DNA of 64,000 nt from Propionivibrio dicarboxylicus (GTDB taxonomy: Bacteria > Pseudomonadota > Gammaproteobacteria > Burkholderiales > Rhodocyclaceae), in contig NZ_FNCY01000001.1 of NCBI RefSeq assembly GCF_900099695.1, positions 558,001-622,000 of the forward strand. The letters are read 5' to 3'. Numbering within the stretch: position 1 is the stretch's first letter; every line of letters starts with the position of its first letter. Below are positions 26,708 through 34,885 of the stretch, piece by piece. Below the pieces are notes generated by a model. That model was not told where the DNA came from, ran no database searches, and saw nothing but the letters and a program-made list of their open reading frames with translations. The position numbers and the translations under genes were made by a program.

Positions 26708-27574
26708 TCACTTCAAGGGCAGGTAGATGTCCGTCACCAGGTCTGCTTCCGAGGTTTCCGGCAGCAGATTCAGGTAGTGGAAGTAAAGCGGGAAGTCGCG
26801 CAGTTCTGCTCCGCTGCTGGGCAGCCATTGCCGATACAGTGGGTAAATGCTCTCGCCAATACGTGAGTGCGATCCGTAGTGGCGCACTTTGGCGCAGCGG
26901 CCGCCGGGGATGGTTTTCATGACGATGCCCTGCGCATTGGCGGGGACTTCCGTTTTGATCTCTCCCGCAATATCGAAACGGAATTCCGCCGGGGGCGTCG
27001 TGTCGGGGTTGTCGTAGGCGATGCCGAAAGTTCGATGGCTGTCCTTCGGGGACAGGCCGGATTCTTTGCGCCAGGCGATGAATTCGCCCACGGCATGATT
27101 CAGTTTTTCGGTGGGGCCGCGGTGTTCCTTCACTGCGATTCGGGTTGTTTCAAAATCGACGATGTCGACCTGCACGATGGTATTCCTTTCGGGTAAGCGG
27201 AATCGATAGACCGCGTGCCAGGCATCCCAGTCGGGGGCTTTCCTGAAGGCCGAAGGGGTCTGGCCGAAGGTTTTGCCGAAGGCACGGGTGAACGATTCCG
27301 GGGTTTCAAAGCCAGCATCCAGAGCGATGTCGATGATCTTGGCGCTGTGATCGAAGGCGAGCCGATAGGCTGCCTGCCGAAATCGAAGCAGCAAGATGTA
27401 TCGCGCCACGGTGATGCCGATGTAGTCGGCGAACTGCCGGTGAAAATGGAACCTGGAGAAATTCGCGAGCTGGCACAGCTGCTCGACGCCGAGCGGTTCG
27501 TCGAGGTGCTGTTCGATGTGATCGAGCACTCTGTCAAATCGGGCGGCATAGACGCTGGCTTTGCTTTCGTTCAT
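26708..27574 (-). CDS. AraC-family regulator with GyrI-like ligand domain
   Basis: 288 residues from ATG 27574; a start at 27601 adds nine residues. N-terminal AraC double helix-turn-helix (LGVEQLCQLANFSRFHFHRQF and IIDIALDAGFETPESFTRAF) followed by a GyrI/SbmC-like effector domain (~125-288, with IPGGRCAKVRHYGS and YLNLLPET). This N-HTH/C-GyrI order is that of Rob-type and BmrR-effector-like drug-sensing activators. No obvious target gene is next to it. Confidence 0.88.
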   Translation of the reverse strand: MNESKASVYAARFDRVLDHIEQHLDEPLGVEQLCQLANFSRFHFHRQFADYIGITVARYILLLRFRQAAYRLAFDHSAKIIDIALDAGFETPESFTRAFGKTFGQTPSAFRKAPDWDAWHAVYRFRLPERNTIVQVDIVDFETTRIAVKEHRGPTEKLNHAVGEFIAWRKESGLSPKDSHRTFGIAYDNPDTTPPAEFRFDIAGEIKTEVPANAQGIVMKTIPGGRCAKVRHYGSHSRIGESIYPLYRQWLPSSGAELRDFPLYFHYLNLLPETSEADLVTDIYLPLK

Positions 27575-27869
27575 TCGCGGTTCATTCTTCACGGGCCGCA
27601 CTATGCGTAATTTCCGGTGCTGAGGCCTGACAAAAATTGCTCAGATCCCCCCGGCATGCCAGGTGTGACTGAATTGGCACGGCCTTTCAGGACACGCTGT
27701 GCTTGGTCGGGATTCCGATGGTCGAACTCTACCGGAGAAACGTCGTTTGCAAGCCTAAACAATGGCGCCAGATGGCGAGGTACGAAGTGGTGCCAGGCAG
27801 GGGAAGAGAAGTGCGCCGTGCTTATTTCGTGCTTTCGCTGTGGGGCCGAGTCCCTAATCGTCCCCGCAG

Positions 27870-27936
27870 AAAACAAAAAAGCCACCCGGTGAGGAGTGGC
27901 TTATTTGCTTGTTTTCAAAAAGTTGCGTGGCGCGCC
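27870..27936. repeat. Left border copy of the tRNA-Arg(ACG) downstream flank (attL side)
   Basis: 67 bases, 61 of which match 40700-40766 at the right end of the island. It contains the hairpin GCCACcC...GTGGC with flanking A run (a minus-strand tRNA terminator) and ends CGTGGCGCGCC, the last bases of tRNA-Arg(ACG). To its right sequence turns AT-rich. This is the original chromosomal flank separated from its tRNA by insertion. Confidence 0.75.
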
Positions 27937-28058
27937 AGAAGCGGTGAGTCTGGGCACTGGATTGTCGATCTTCTTGTAAATATCAAAAAGTGAAAAATTT
28001 GAATTGTCTGCAGTAAAACTATGCGCTCTCAATTGTAGGGGCTGTTTCTTGATCATGG

Positions 28059-28991
28059 TCAAGGGGGCCAGCCTGCCAATTTGGTTAAGAACTTTATGAG
28101 ACACGGAGGCGTCGTCGCGTATTGGCTTAACTCTGAAATTGTGTTTGCTTTTGTGAGATTCAGCTTTACCGAATAGCCTTTCCGACAAAAAACATGCTCT
28201 TTACACGAGCATGCTTCTTTAAGTCGGCAGAGAATTATTCGAATGAACTCAAGTTCGTATTTGCCACGTAGCTCATAGCATAAGTTAGTTCCATGAAACG
28301 ATGGGATGGAACTGAAATCGATATTTTCAATAGGAATAGATTCAGGATAAAGAGAATTTAGATCCTCATCTGCAATCAACCTTTCAACTTTATCGAGGCA
28401 AATGCTGACAACTTGCTCAAGTCTGACATTTTTTAAGTTAAGCCTTTTGATTCCACTATGTTTTTCGGCTAAACGGTGAGCCTTGATGAATAAGTTGAGA
28501 GGGAGAATCAGCTCGTGAAACGCGTTCTGACATTCCAGTATGCGATCGTAGATCTGAGTAAACTGCTCATTTAGTCCTGCTTGGTCGGCTAAGCCAAATT
28601 CAGCAGAAAGAATTCGCTTGATGGCCTGAGGGTCACAATATAGATTCTCTATTGAATAGCATGGGGTCTCGTAAATTTCGTCAGCCATGGTTCTGGAAAT
28701 TGGCTCGTCAAAGTCTCTGTCAACGAAGAAGGCGACTGTGTGTTTGTCATAATAAGTTCGTGACCTTATTTCTCTCTGTGTCTCAAGGACGGCATTTTTT
28801 CCACCACAATTAATAGGGTGCCACGGTCTATGGCCGAAAACAAAGTTAATCCTGCCACTGTAATATTTCTCGTCTTCGCCTTCAAAGAAGCAGAAGATGG
28901 CCTGTCTATCTCGTGCTGCAACTCTGCTGAAAATCATGAAGGCAACCGATACCGATTCGGTTGCCTCCAGCATTTTTTCTACGCGACCCAT
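28059..28991 (-). CDS. ariB: DUF4435 TOPRIM-type effector (AriB-like, PARIS)
   Basis: 310 residues. TOPRIM-type acidic residues: FEGEDEKYY (~36-44) and FFVDRDFDEP (~89-97), followed by CYSIENLYCD, the DUF4435 signature. In PARIS, AriB is the nuclease effector released from AriA when a phage anti-restriction protein is sensed, and it cleaves host tRNA. Here the gene starts three bases after the ariA stop, the known AriA-AriB order. AT-rich compared with the backbone. The pairing supports a PARIS-like system; a different ATPase-DUF4435 system cannot be excluded by eye. Confidence 0.75.
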   Translation of the reverse strand: MGRVEKMLEATESVSVAFMIFSRVAARDRQAIFCFFEGEDEKYYSGRINFVFGHRPWHPINCGGKNAVLETQREIRSRTYYDKHTVAFFVDRDFDEPISRTMADEIYETPCYSIENLYCDPQAIKRILSAEFGLADQAGLNEQFTQIYDRILECQNAFHELILPLNLFIKAHRLAEKHSGIKRLNLKNVRLEQVVSICLDKVERLIADEDLNSLYPESIPIENIDFSSIPSFHGTNLCYELRGKYELEFIRIILCRLKEACSCKEHVFCRKGYSVKLNLTKANTISELSQYATTPPCLIKFLTKLAGWPP

Positions 28992-28994
28992 TTC

Positions 28995-30335
28995 CTAGAG
29001 CTCCGTAATGTACTCTACGAGATCACTGGTGTAAGGCCTTAGATCGTTTTGAAAAATGAACGGAGAGTGAGTTGTGCAGAAAAGAAATCCACAAATACCG
29101 GATTGAACGATATGAGGAAGAAGATTCTTCTGCCACTCAAGAGATAAGGACAGTTCTGGTTCGTCAAAAAAAATAGCAACTGAACGATGTTTCTCCAAGA
29201 AAAGCCGGGAAAATAAGGAGATTATTTGTTTCTCCCCCGAGGAAAGGGTTTCGATCATCACGCTTGCCTTATTCTTCTTGCGGACAATATCTATTTCTAC
29301 AGAGCTTTCGTTGTAGACAACTTCCTTGTCAACGAGATACATATTGCATATGGCCGTAAATTTCTTAATCGCCGAGTCATTTTCCTTTTGTTGTTCATAG
29401 ACTTTAACCAAATTCGCCATGAAGTAAGATAATGAAGCATTGTCGAGTATCCGACGATTGTGGATCAAACTCATTATGTGTTGCTTATTTTCAGGACTTA
29501 CGTTGTCTCCGACGCGATCGAGAACAATTCTGAGAGCTTCTGCACTGCTAAGGCTATTGCGCATATCATCATCAACATTTACCCCGGTTATTAGTTGAGT
29601 AAGCATTTGGCCGTTGACGCGCGCAAACCATCGGATAGAAGAATTCTTGATCTCAGATGTTATTTCGTTAAAACGCGCGGTAACGTCGCTCATTCCGAAC
29701 TGAATAAAATTTCTATCTATTCCTCTGTCTGGTATCGTTTCGCCGAGGTTTCTTAAATCTTCTTCGATCCTTCGGTAAGTCGGCAGGTATATAAGGTCAA
29801 ATGGAAACTCCTCTTGTATAACTGATCTGGCCTCGATAAGGCGCTGACCCTGTAAATTCAATGGCGATAGCTCGCGAACGAGAATTTCAATCCATGATAT
29901 TAGGTTCGCTTCATCGACATTCATCCTCTTCCTGGCTTCTGCGAAATAAGGAGAAGCTTTAAGGACGGAACGGTTGCCTTGACAGAATAGATCGTAAATT
30001 TCTTGGATGTGTTCTAGAGGCAGGAATGCTTTGAAATGCTGGAAGATCCCTGGGGGGATTTGAGCGTCGTTTACTTTCCATCTAAGGTCTTCTTGGGTCA
30101 GAAAAATTTCTCGTCCAGAGGAGAAAGTCACTGAAATTTGGGAAAAATTGGTTTTGCGAAGCTTGTTAAAATTTCCCGCAATTAGGTTGTACAGCGCATT
30201 CAGTACTGTAGTTTTTCCGGCGCCGTTTTCCGCTATCAGTATCTTTACTGTATTTGCGAAATCAATCACTACGTTACGTTCTCCATGAAGATTGGTGATG
30301 GAGAAACGTTGTATTGGGCTATTGCTTATGGTCAT
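28995..30335 (-). CDS. ariA: AAA/ABC-type ATPase (AriA-like, PARIS)
   Basis: 446 residues. Walker A AENGAGKTT (~35-43), ABC signature LSSGEKQ (~365), Walker B VAIFFDEPELSL (~387-398) and H-switch TTHSPF (~422). A long helical middle with no other domain fits the SMC/OLD-like AriA sensor-ATPase, which assembles into a cage holding AriB. GGAG lies nine bases before ATG. Operon of two genes, on the strand opposite to the element's replication and recombination genes, typical of cargo. Confidence 0.75.
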   Translation of the reverse strand: MTISNSPIQRFSITNLHGERNVVIDFANTVKILIAENGAGKTTVLNALYNLIAGNFNKLRKTNFSQISVTFSSGREIFLTQEDLRWKVNDAQIPPGIFQHFKAFLPLEHIQEIYDLFCQGNRSVLKASPYFAEARKRMNVDEANLISWIEILVRELSPLNLQGQRLIEARSVIQEEFPFDLIYLPTYRRIEEDLRNLGETIPDRGIDRNFIQFGMSDVTARFNEITSEIKNSSIRWFARVNGQMLTQLITGVNVDDDMRNSLSSAEALRIVLDRVGDNVSPENKQHIMSLIHNRRILDNASLSYFMANLVKVYEQQKENDSAIKKFTAICNMYLVDKEVVYNESSVEIDIVRKKNKASVMIETLSSGEKQIISLFSRLFLEKHRSVAIFFDEPELSLSLEWQKNLLPHIVQSGICGFLFCTTHSPFIFQNDLRPYTSDLVEYITEL

Positions 30336-30441
30336 ATCGATTTGCTCCGCACATCCCGTTCAAGTAACACGGGGGGCTATAAATACATCGGAATAAAAAG
30401 CCTTGCATGGAACCCTATCACTACGGGAATCGAGTCGCAAG

Positions 30442-30500
30442 AAGACATGAGCCGCCAAGCGCCCGGAGCCGATGCGAGGACGCCGGGCGGCTCATGTCTT
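30442..30500. repeat. Long inverted repeat between ariA and the RHH gene
   Basis: Perfect 15-base arms AAGACATGAGCCGCC (30442-30456) and GGCGGCTCATGTCTT (30486-30500) around a 29-base GC-rich centre. It sits in the divergent intergenic region. It could be an operator, a replication nick-site cruciform for the neighbouring initiator, or a terminator-like structure. Confidence 0.7.
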
Positions 30501-30594
30501 AGTGAGTCCAGGAGTGCAGATTTTGCGCGGGTGTTGACGTGGGTTTCTTCGGTGGGTTACAGTGGTGTAACACAAACCACTAGGAGATGATGTC

Positions 30595-30945
30595 ATGACA
30601 TCAGATAAAAACGAACCGACTGCTGCCAGCCTTTTGGCCGCGATGGTGATGGGGTCGGCCTCAATCGGAGGTGTTGTCGCTTCTGTTCAGCGCAGCCATC
30701 GATTTCCGTTGCCGGAATTCATTCAGATCGAGAATTTGGCTCGGATGAGCGAGGTCTCGGTGTCACAGATAATTAATCAGCTCATCGAGTGTGGTCTTGA
30801 TGCGGTTAAGAGCAAGCTTCCCGATGAAGTGGTTCGAGAAATGACCATCGATAGGAGAGGGACGAGTAATCGCAAGACGGTGGTAGCCGTTCAGGGGCCG
30901 AAAAAGAAGAGTCGTCCTGCAAAGACCAGCAAGGGTAAAGACTGA
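30595..30945 (+). CDS. Small DNA-binding protein, ribbon-helix-helix-like
   Basis: 116 residues. The middle PEFIQIENLARMSEVSVSQ followed by IINQLIECGLDAV looks like a ribbon-helix-helix or short HTH, and the C-terminus is a basic tail (GPKKKSRPAKTSKGKD). TAGGAG precedes ATG, and the upstream AGGTGG-like dyad AGTGGT...ACCACT may be its operator. First gene of the replication/recombination operon of element A. Confidence 0.6.
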   Translation: MTSDKNEPTAASLLAAMVMGSASIGGVVASVQRSHRFPLPEFIQIENLARMSEVSVSQIINQLIECGLDAVKSKLPDEVVREMTIDRRGTSNRKTVVAVQGPKKKSRPAKTSKGKD

Positions 30946-30957
30946 GCGGTCTGAATC

Positions 30958-32034
30958 ATGGCCTTTCGCAATTTGCTCTGCGGCGTCGACACACTTGTCG
31001 TAGCTGAGTACCTCACCCGAGAGGCGAATAGCGTTTTTGATTTCGAGTGGCTTGCTGTACAGCGCGACTCGATAAAGCAGGCCAAGTTGCGCCACTCTGT
31101 ACCCTTGGTCTTGGGTGCAGAAGAGTTCTTGTTGGCAAGCCATGGGACCGGGAGTGGTTATCCGCTCCTGCTGGAGAACGATGCTTTCAGCATCCAGTGC
31201 GGGGAGTTCAACAAGCCGAACTTTTATGTGACCTATCGAAGTCACGCTCTTTGGCATTACGGTGCCGATGAACTGCACGGACGCTTTCTACGTTGGGCCA
31301 AGTCAGTTGGGCTGGAGCCGTTTCGTGCCGAGAGCCTATCGCGTGTCGACTTTGCCTTTGACTATTGGATCGATGCGATCGATTTCGATGAGGACAGTTT
31401 TGTCACGACGGCGGTAAAGGACGTCCAGTACCGGAAAAATGGGCAGGTCCAGACGTTCTCATTCGGTACTAGCCCGATTGTTCTGCGGGTTTATAACAAA
31501 TCCGAGGAGATCGCTGAGTCGAGCCACAAAACGTGGTTCTACCCCCTATGGGGAGATACTCAAGACAACGTTTGGCGCATTGAGTGGGAAATCCGTAAAG
31601 CCATGCTCCGGTATATTGGGATAAGGACATTTGCCGACTTGCGTGAGCGCCAGGGCGACTTGCTCCGCCCTTTGGTTGAATCAAGCGCTTCGCTACGCAG
31701 AAAGACGGCGGATAGCAATCGGTCACGGTGGCCGCTGCATCCCTTGTGGTCTGATCTTTCCGCGAGGATTAGCGAATTAGATTGCCTTGGGGTGTTGCGA
31801 GAATGTGATCCCGGCGCACAGTTGGATGAGCGAATGCTTCGCCTGAGTATTGCTGTCTATGGGTATCTCAAACGAATCGCCTCGATTCACGCGTTGCAGC
31901 GCGGCAAAGCCCAGGTAACAAAAGAAGATGCGATGACTTGCTTGGGGCGTCAAATTGATCGTCTGCACGATCCGCTATTATGGGATGGTGAGGTCAAGCG
32001 ACGCATGGATGAAACGAGGCTCGGCCAATGGTGA
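30958..32034 (+). CDS. Replication initiation factor-like protein (Rep_trans type), element A
   Basis: 358 residues. The stretch SLSRVDFAFDYWID, then SPIVLRVYNKSEEI and VWRIEWEIRKAMLR matches the pattern of Rep_trans proteins (filamentous-phage RstA, Tn916-type relaxase/initiators): an early RVDxAxD motif followed by RxYxK and a WxRxExxxR strand. Such proteins nick the origin for rolling-circle replication. It begins 13 bases after the RHH gene and overlaps the next gene by seven bases. Confidence 0.65.
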   Translation: MAFRNLLCGVDTLVVAEYLTREANSVFDFEWLAVQRDSIKQAKLRHSVPLVLGAEEFLLASHGTGSGYPLLLENDAFSIQCGEFNKPNFYVTYRSHALWHYGADELHGRFLRWAKSVGLEPFRAESLSRVDFAFDYWIDAIDFDEDSFVTTAVKDVQYRKNGQVQTFSFGTSPIVLRVYNKSEEIAESSHKTWFYPLWGDTQDNVWRIEWEIRKAMLRYIGIRTFADLRERQGDLLRPLVESSASLRRKTADSNRSRWPLHPLWSDLSARISELDCLGVLRECDPGAQLDERMLRLSIAVYGYLKRIASIHALQRGKAQVTKEDAMTCLGRQIDRLHDPLLWDGEVKRRMDETRLGQW

Positions 32035-32264
32035 GCCAATTGCGTAACGATATCGTCGAAGCGGTTCACGGGCGCTTGAGTCGCATCCTCGATGCTGCGG
32101 CGATAGGGATGCCGACGGAGTGCCAGTTTCATGCGTTTCGCAAGATCGCGCTCGATGAGTTCGGAAATCAGGGACTCCTACCGGAATTGGATTCTCTGCT
32201 AAAGCGGTACGGACAGGGTAGGACAGGGCAGGCCGATACAGCAGGAAAGGAGGTGCCACGATGA
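32028..32264 (+). CDS. Small hypothetical protein of element A
   Basis: 78 residues (MVSQLRNDIVEAVHGRLSRI...), ATG overlapping the end of the Rep gene by seven bases, so coupled to it. Mostly helical with a polar tail. No family recognised; its place between replication protein and recombinase suggests a replication or excision accessory role. Confidence 0.5.
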   Translation: MVSQLRNDIVEAVHGRLSRILDAAAIGMPTECQFHAFRKIALDEFGNQGLLPELDSLLKRYGQGRTGQADTAGKEVPR

Positions 32265-32405
32265 GTGAGCGAAACCATCCTGCTCGATATTCGGCTCAAG
32301 CCCGAATCCCTCGATATGCCGCAAGAAGCTGAAACTGATTTGCTGGCCTCGGTCTATCCCGAGTTGCTGGTGTTGATGCAGCAGCAAAGCGAAGCCGAGG
32401 ACTGA
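32265..32405 (+). CDS. Very small acidic protein
   Basis: 46 codons from GTG 32265, directly after the previous TGA, giving VSETILLDIRLKPESLDM...LLVLMQQQSEAED. AAAGGAGGT lies ten bases upstream. An alternative ATG at 32261 in another frame has better spacing but gives only 23 residues. The acidic product looks more like a protein, so I prefer the GTG. Low certainty. Confidence 0.4.
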   Translation: MSETILLDIRLKPESLDMPQEAETDLLASVYPELLVLMQQQSEAED

Positions 32406-32572
32406 TAGCAACACCACAGCGCCCCATTTGCCGCATGGCGACCAAAAGGGCGATGAGTGACTGGCTGTCAAGGTTGCGCACGCGCACAAAGCTTGACCTT
32501 GATAGACGGGCGCTCATCGCCAACATCACGCCATGCGGTGAATGGGGAGCCGGTCATTACGGAGTGAGAACC

Positions 32573-34186
32573 ATGCATGTTGCGCTTTATGCGCGTGTGT
32601 CCACGACGCGCCAAGCCGATAACGATCTGTCGATCCCAGACCAAATCCGTCAGTTGAAAGACTGGTGCAAGGCCAACGCTTGCACGCCGATCCGCGAATA
32701 TGTCGAATCGGGAGCCTCGGCGATGGATGACAAGCGGCCAGTGTTTCAACAGATGATTGCCGATGCTCAAGCGAAACCGGCAGCGTTCGAGGCGATTCTG
32801 ATTCACAGTTTCTCGCGCTTCTTCCGCGATGGTATTGAGTTTGGCAGCTACGAACGCAAGCTCAAACGGCATGGCGTCAAAATCATCTCGATCACCCAGC
32901 CGACGAGCGATGATGCTGGTGGCGACATGATGCGGCGCATCATTAACCTCTTTGACGAACACCAGAGTCGCGAGAACTCGAAACATACGCACCGCGCCAT
33001 GTGCGAGAACGTGCGGCAGGGGTTCTATAGCGGCTCAAAGGCGCCGTTTGGATTTAAGGCTGTGGCCACGGAAATATCGGGAAGCCGGGGGCGCAAGCGG
33101 AAGAGGCTCGAACTCGATCAGGCTGAAGCTATCATTGTGCGGACGATCTACGATCTGTACCTCAACGGATTCCGCGGCAAGACCCTCGGTATCAAGGAAA
33201 TCGGTAAGCACCTCACGCAACGCGGTCAGCTCATGCGCGGTAATCCGTGGAGCATCCAGAAGATTCACAAGATCCTGAGTGACCGTGCCTACCTTGGCGA
33301 GCATGTCTTTAATAAGCGTTGCTCCAAGACCGGGGAGAAACGCCCCGCCGACGAGTGGGTGACTTATCGATCTGAGCCAATTGTGACCCCTGAACAATTC
33401 CACGATGCACAGGCGCTCCGAAAAGCCCGCTCGCCGCGCAACACACCCCCGAGGCTTGTGAACTCCCCGACGTTGCTTACAGGGCTGCTTAGATGCGCTT
33501 GTGGGCACCGCCTGACAGCGGTGACGGGCAAGAGTGGTCGTTATCACTACTACAAGTGCGCGAATCGCCAGAGCAAAGGAAACCATGCCTGCGATAGCCG
33601 GAATATCCCGATGGAAAAGCTTGATGCGCTGATCCTCGATCAATTTGCCGAGAAAATCTGCGCGCCAGAGCGTTTGAACCAGCTCATGACCGAGCTACGC
33701 AAGCGGATCAGGTCGAGCAAAAGCACCGAACAAGAGAAGGTCAACGCGCTGACCAAGCTCCTGAAGGAAGTTGAAAAGAAGCAGCGGAATTTGCTCGATG
33801 CCGTTGAGAACGGTCTGGCGGTCGATGAAGTGGTGCAGCGCAGGTCGCAGGAACTCAAATCAGAACGTCAGTCCCTGATGATCGAATTGACTGGCGTCAG
33901 GAGGATTCATGCGGCTCCGCAGGATCGGATTCTGCCGAGCCAAGTAGAAGCGTTCAGCAAAGCCATTCGGGCGAAGCTACAGAACAAGGATTTCGCGAAG
34001 CGCTACTTGCACGCCTTGGTCGATGAGATCGTGGTGACGGGTGACACGGCAACGATGAAGGGGAGTTATGTCGCGCTTGCTCAAGCGATTTCAGAAAAGA
34101 AAAAGGGCACTTCAGAAGAAGTGCCCAGTTCCATGTTCGCGTGGCGCGCCCGGAGCGATTCGAACGCCCGACCCCTTGGTTCGTAG
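32573..34186 (+). CDS. Large serine recombinase, element A integrase
   Basis: 537 residues from ATG 32573 (GGAG eight bases upstream). N-terminal resolvase domain with nucleophile S10 (MHVALYARVSTTRQ), recombinase domain (~165-270, NPWSIQKIHKILSDRAYLGE), zinc ribbon CACGHRL...YYKCANRQ...ACDS (~305-345) and a coiled coil (~370-430). Residues ~510-537 are encoded by a tRNA terminator hairpin and by the tRNA-Arg 3' end itself (AWRARSDSNARPLGS stop), meaning the gene runs into its own att site. It would catalyse integration at tRNA-Arg(ACG). Confidence 0.85.
   Translation: MHVALYARVSTTRQADNDLSIPDQIRQLKDWCKANACTPIREYVESGASAMDDKRPVFQQMIADAQAKPAAFEAILIHSFSRFFRDGIEFGSYERKLKRHGVKIISITQPTSDDAGGDMMRRIINLFDEHQSRENSKHTHRAMCENVRQGFYSGSKAPFGFKAVATEISGSRGRKRKRLELDQAEAIIVRTIYDLYLNGFRGKTLGIKEIGKHLTQRGQLMRGNPWSIQKIHKILSDRAYLGEHVFNKRCSKTGEKRPADEWVTYRSEPIVTPEQFHDAQALRKARSPRNTPPRLVNSPTLLTGLLRCACGHRLTAVTGKSGRYHYYKCANRQSKGNHACDSRNIPMEKLDALILDQFAEKICAPERLNQLMTELRKRIRSSKSTEQEKVNALTKLLKEVEKKQRNLLDAVENGLAVDEVVQRRSQELKSERQSLMIELTGVRRIHAAPQDRILPSQVEAFSKAIRAKLQNKDFAKRYLHALVDEIVVTGDTATMKGSYVALAQAISEKKKGTSEEVPSSMFAWRARSDSNARPLGS
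34094..34126 (-). terminator. tRNA-type terminator carried at the internal att junction
   Basis: On the minus strand GGGCACTTC, loop TTCT, GAAGTGCCC then TTTTTCTTTT. It stands just downstream of the partial tRNA-Arg 3' end, where a tRNA terminator should be, but lies inside the recombinase reading frame on the other strand. Confidence 0.75.
34140..34186. repeat. Internal att copy: 47-base repeat of the tRNA-Arg(ACG) 3' half
   Basis: Identical to 40756-40802 inside the intact tRNA, covering the acceptor 3' side, T arm and anticodon loop up to TTCGTAG. It then diverges. With the intact tRNA it brackets element B (tyrosine integrase), and with the left copy at 27870-27936 it brackets element A. 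Confidence 0.85.
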
Positions 34187-34351
34187 TCCATTTCTTTGAA
34201 AATAAGTCAATAAAATTCAAATTGTTATGTGTTTGTGTTGTCCTTCTGGCAACAACACGCAGTCACGCCACAGGCACACCAAATGTGGGAGAGATACATT
34301 CAGAACAATTTTAAAGGTTGGAGAACAAATGTGATGGGTGTCATTCTCGGA

Positions 34352-34885
34352 TTATCGTAGCATTCTTGCCGTCTCTGCCTTCGCTCCGTCGCGTAACCAT
34401 TGCAATGGGGTTTCCTCGATTTTCCCTGGATTTACCCATACAAGTTTCTTCACATGAGCTGATACGCCTGTCGTGTATTGAAACAGCCTGCGTACCGTGT
34501 CATCAAGTGCAGAAACTCTGTTGTCAGTTGCTCCGGCGCATTCGACTAGGTGGCTATCCTTTAGCATCGCCCGTTTTTGATTGGGCGTCGATTGCGATGA
34601 TGAAATGGCATTGCGAAAATCCATGTTTGCAGGATCTTCTGTGAGAACTTCGATTCGCCGTCTTGCTACCATGCTTGTACGCCAACCAAGAGCAAAGTTT
34701 GATTGATGTTTATTCCATTCGCGAGACATCTCTGGACTAAATACTACTTTGTATTCGTGGTTAATTATCTCGGAGAGATAGTCGCGACAGTAAATAGCCA
34801 AAGGGAATGTGGCGGAGTCATTGCCGCTGGCGCGGGCAACGCTTGCATCAATAACCAGGCTTACTGGTTGTCTTTTTTTGGGCAT
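34352..34885 (-). CDS. PIN-like domain protein paired with an AAA ATPase
   Basis: 177 residues from ATG 34885; an upstream TTG at 34918 would add 11. PIN fold suggested by VSLVIDASVARASG (D13), an acidic residue in SREWNKHQ, and KDSHLVECAGATDNRVSALDD near residue 125-145. PIN proteins are metal-dependent RNases. The start lies inside the end of the ATPase gene in the +1 frame, at an A7 tract, so the two are tightly coupled. Predicted effector of a defence or toxin system; not matched to a named one. Confidence 0.6.
   Translation of the reverse strand: MPKKRQPVSLVIDASVARASGNDSATFPLAIYCRDYLSEIINHEYKVVFSPEMSREWNKHQSNFALGWRTSMVARRRIEVLTEDPANMDFRNAISSSQSTPNQKRAMLKDSHLVECAGATDNRVSALDDTVRRLFQYTTGVSAHVKKLVWVNPGKIEETPLQWLRDGAKAETARMLR

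Noticed and set aside
27703-27993. 96-codon + strand frame across the left island border
   Set aside because: It spans the tRNA terminator copy and att border, lacks a ribosome site and is not protein-like.
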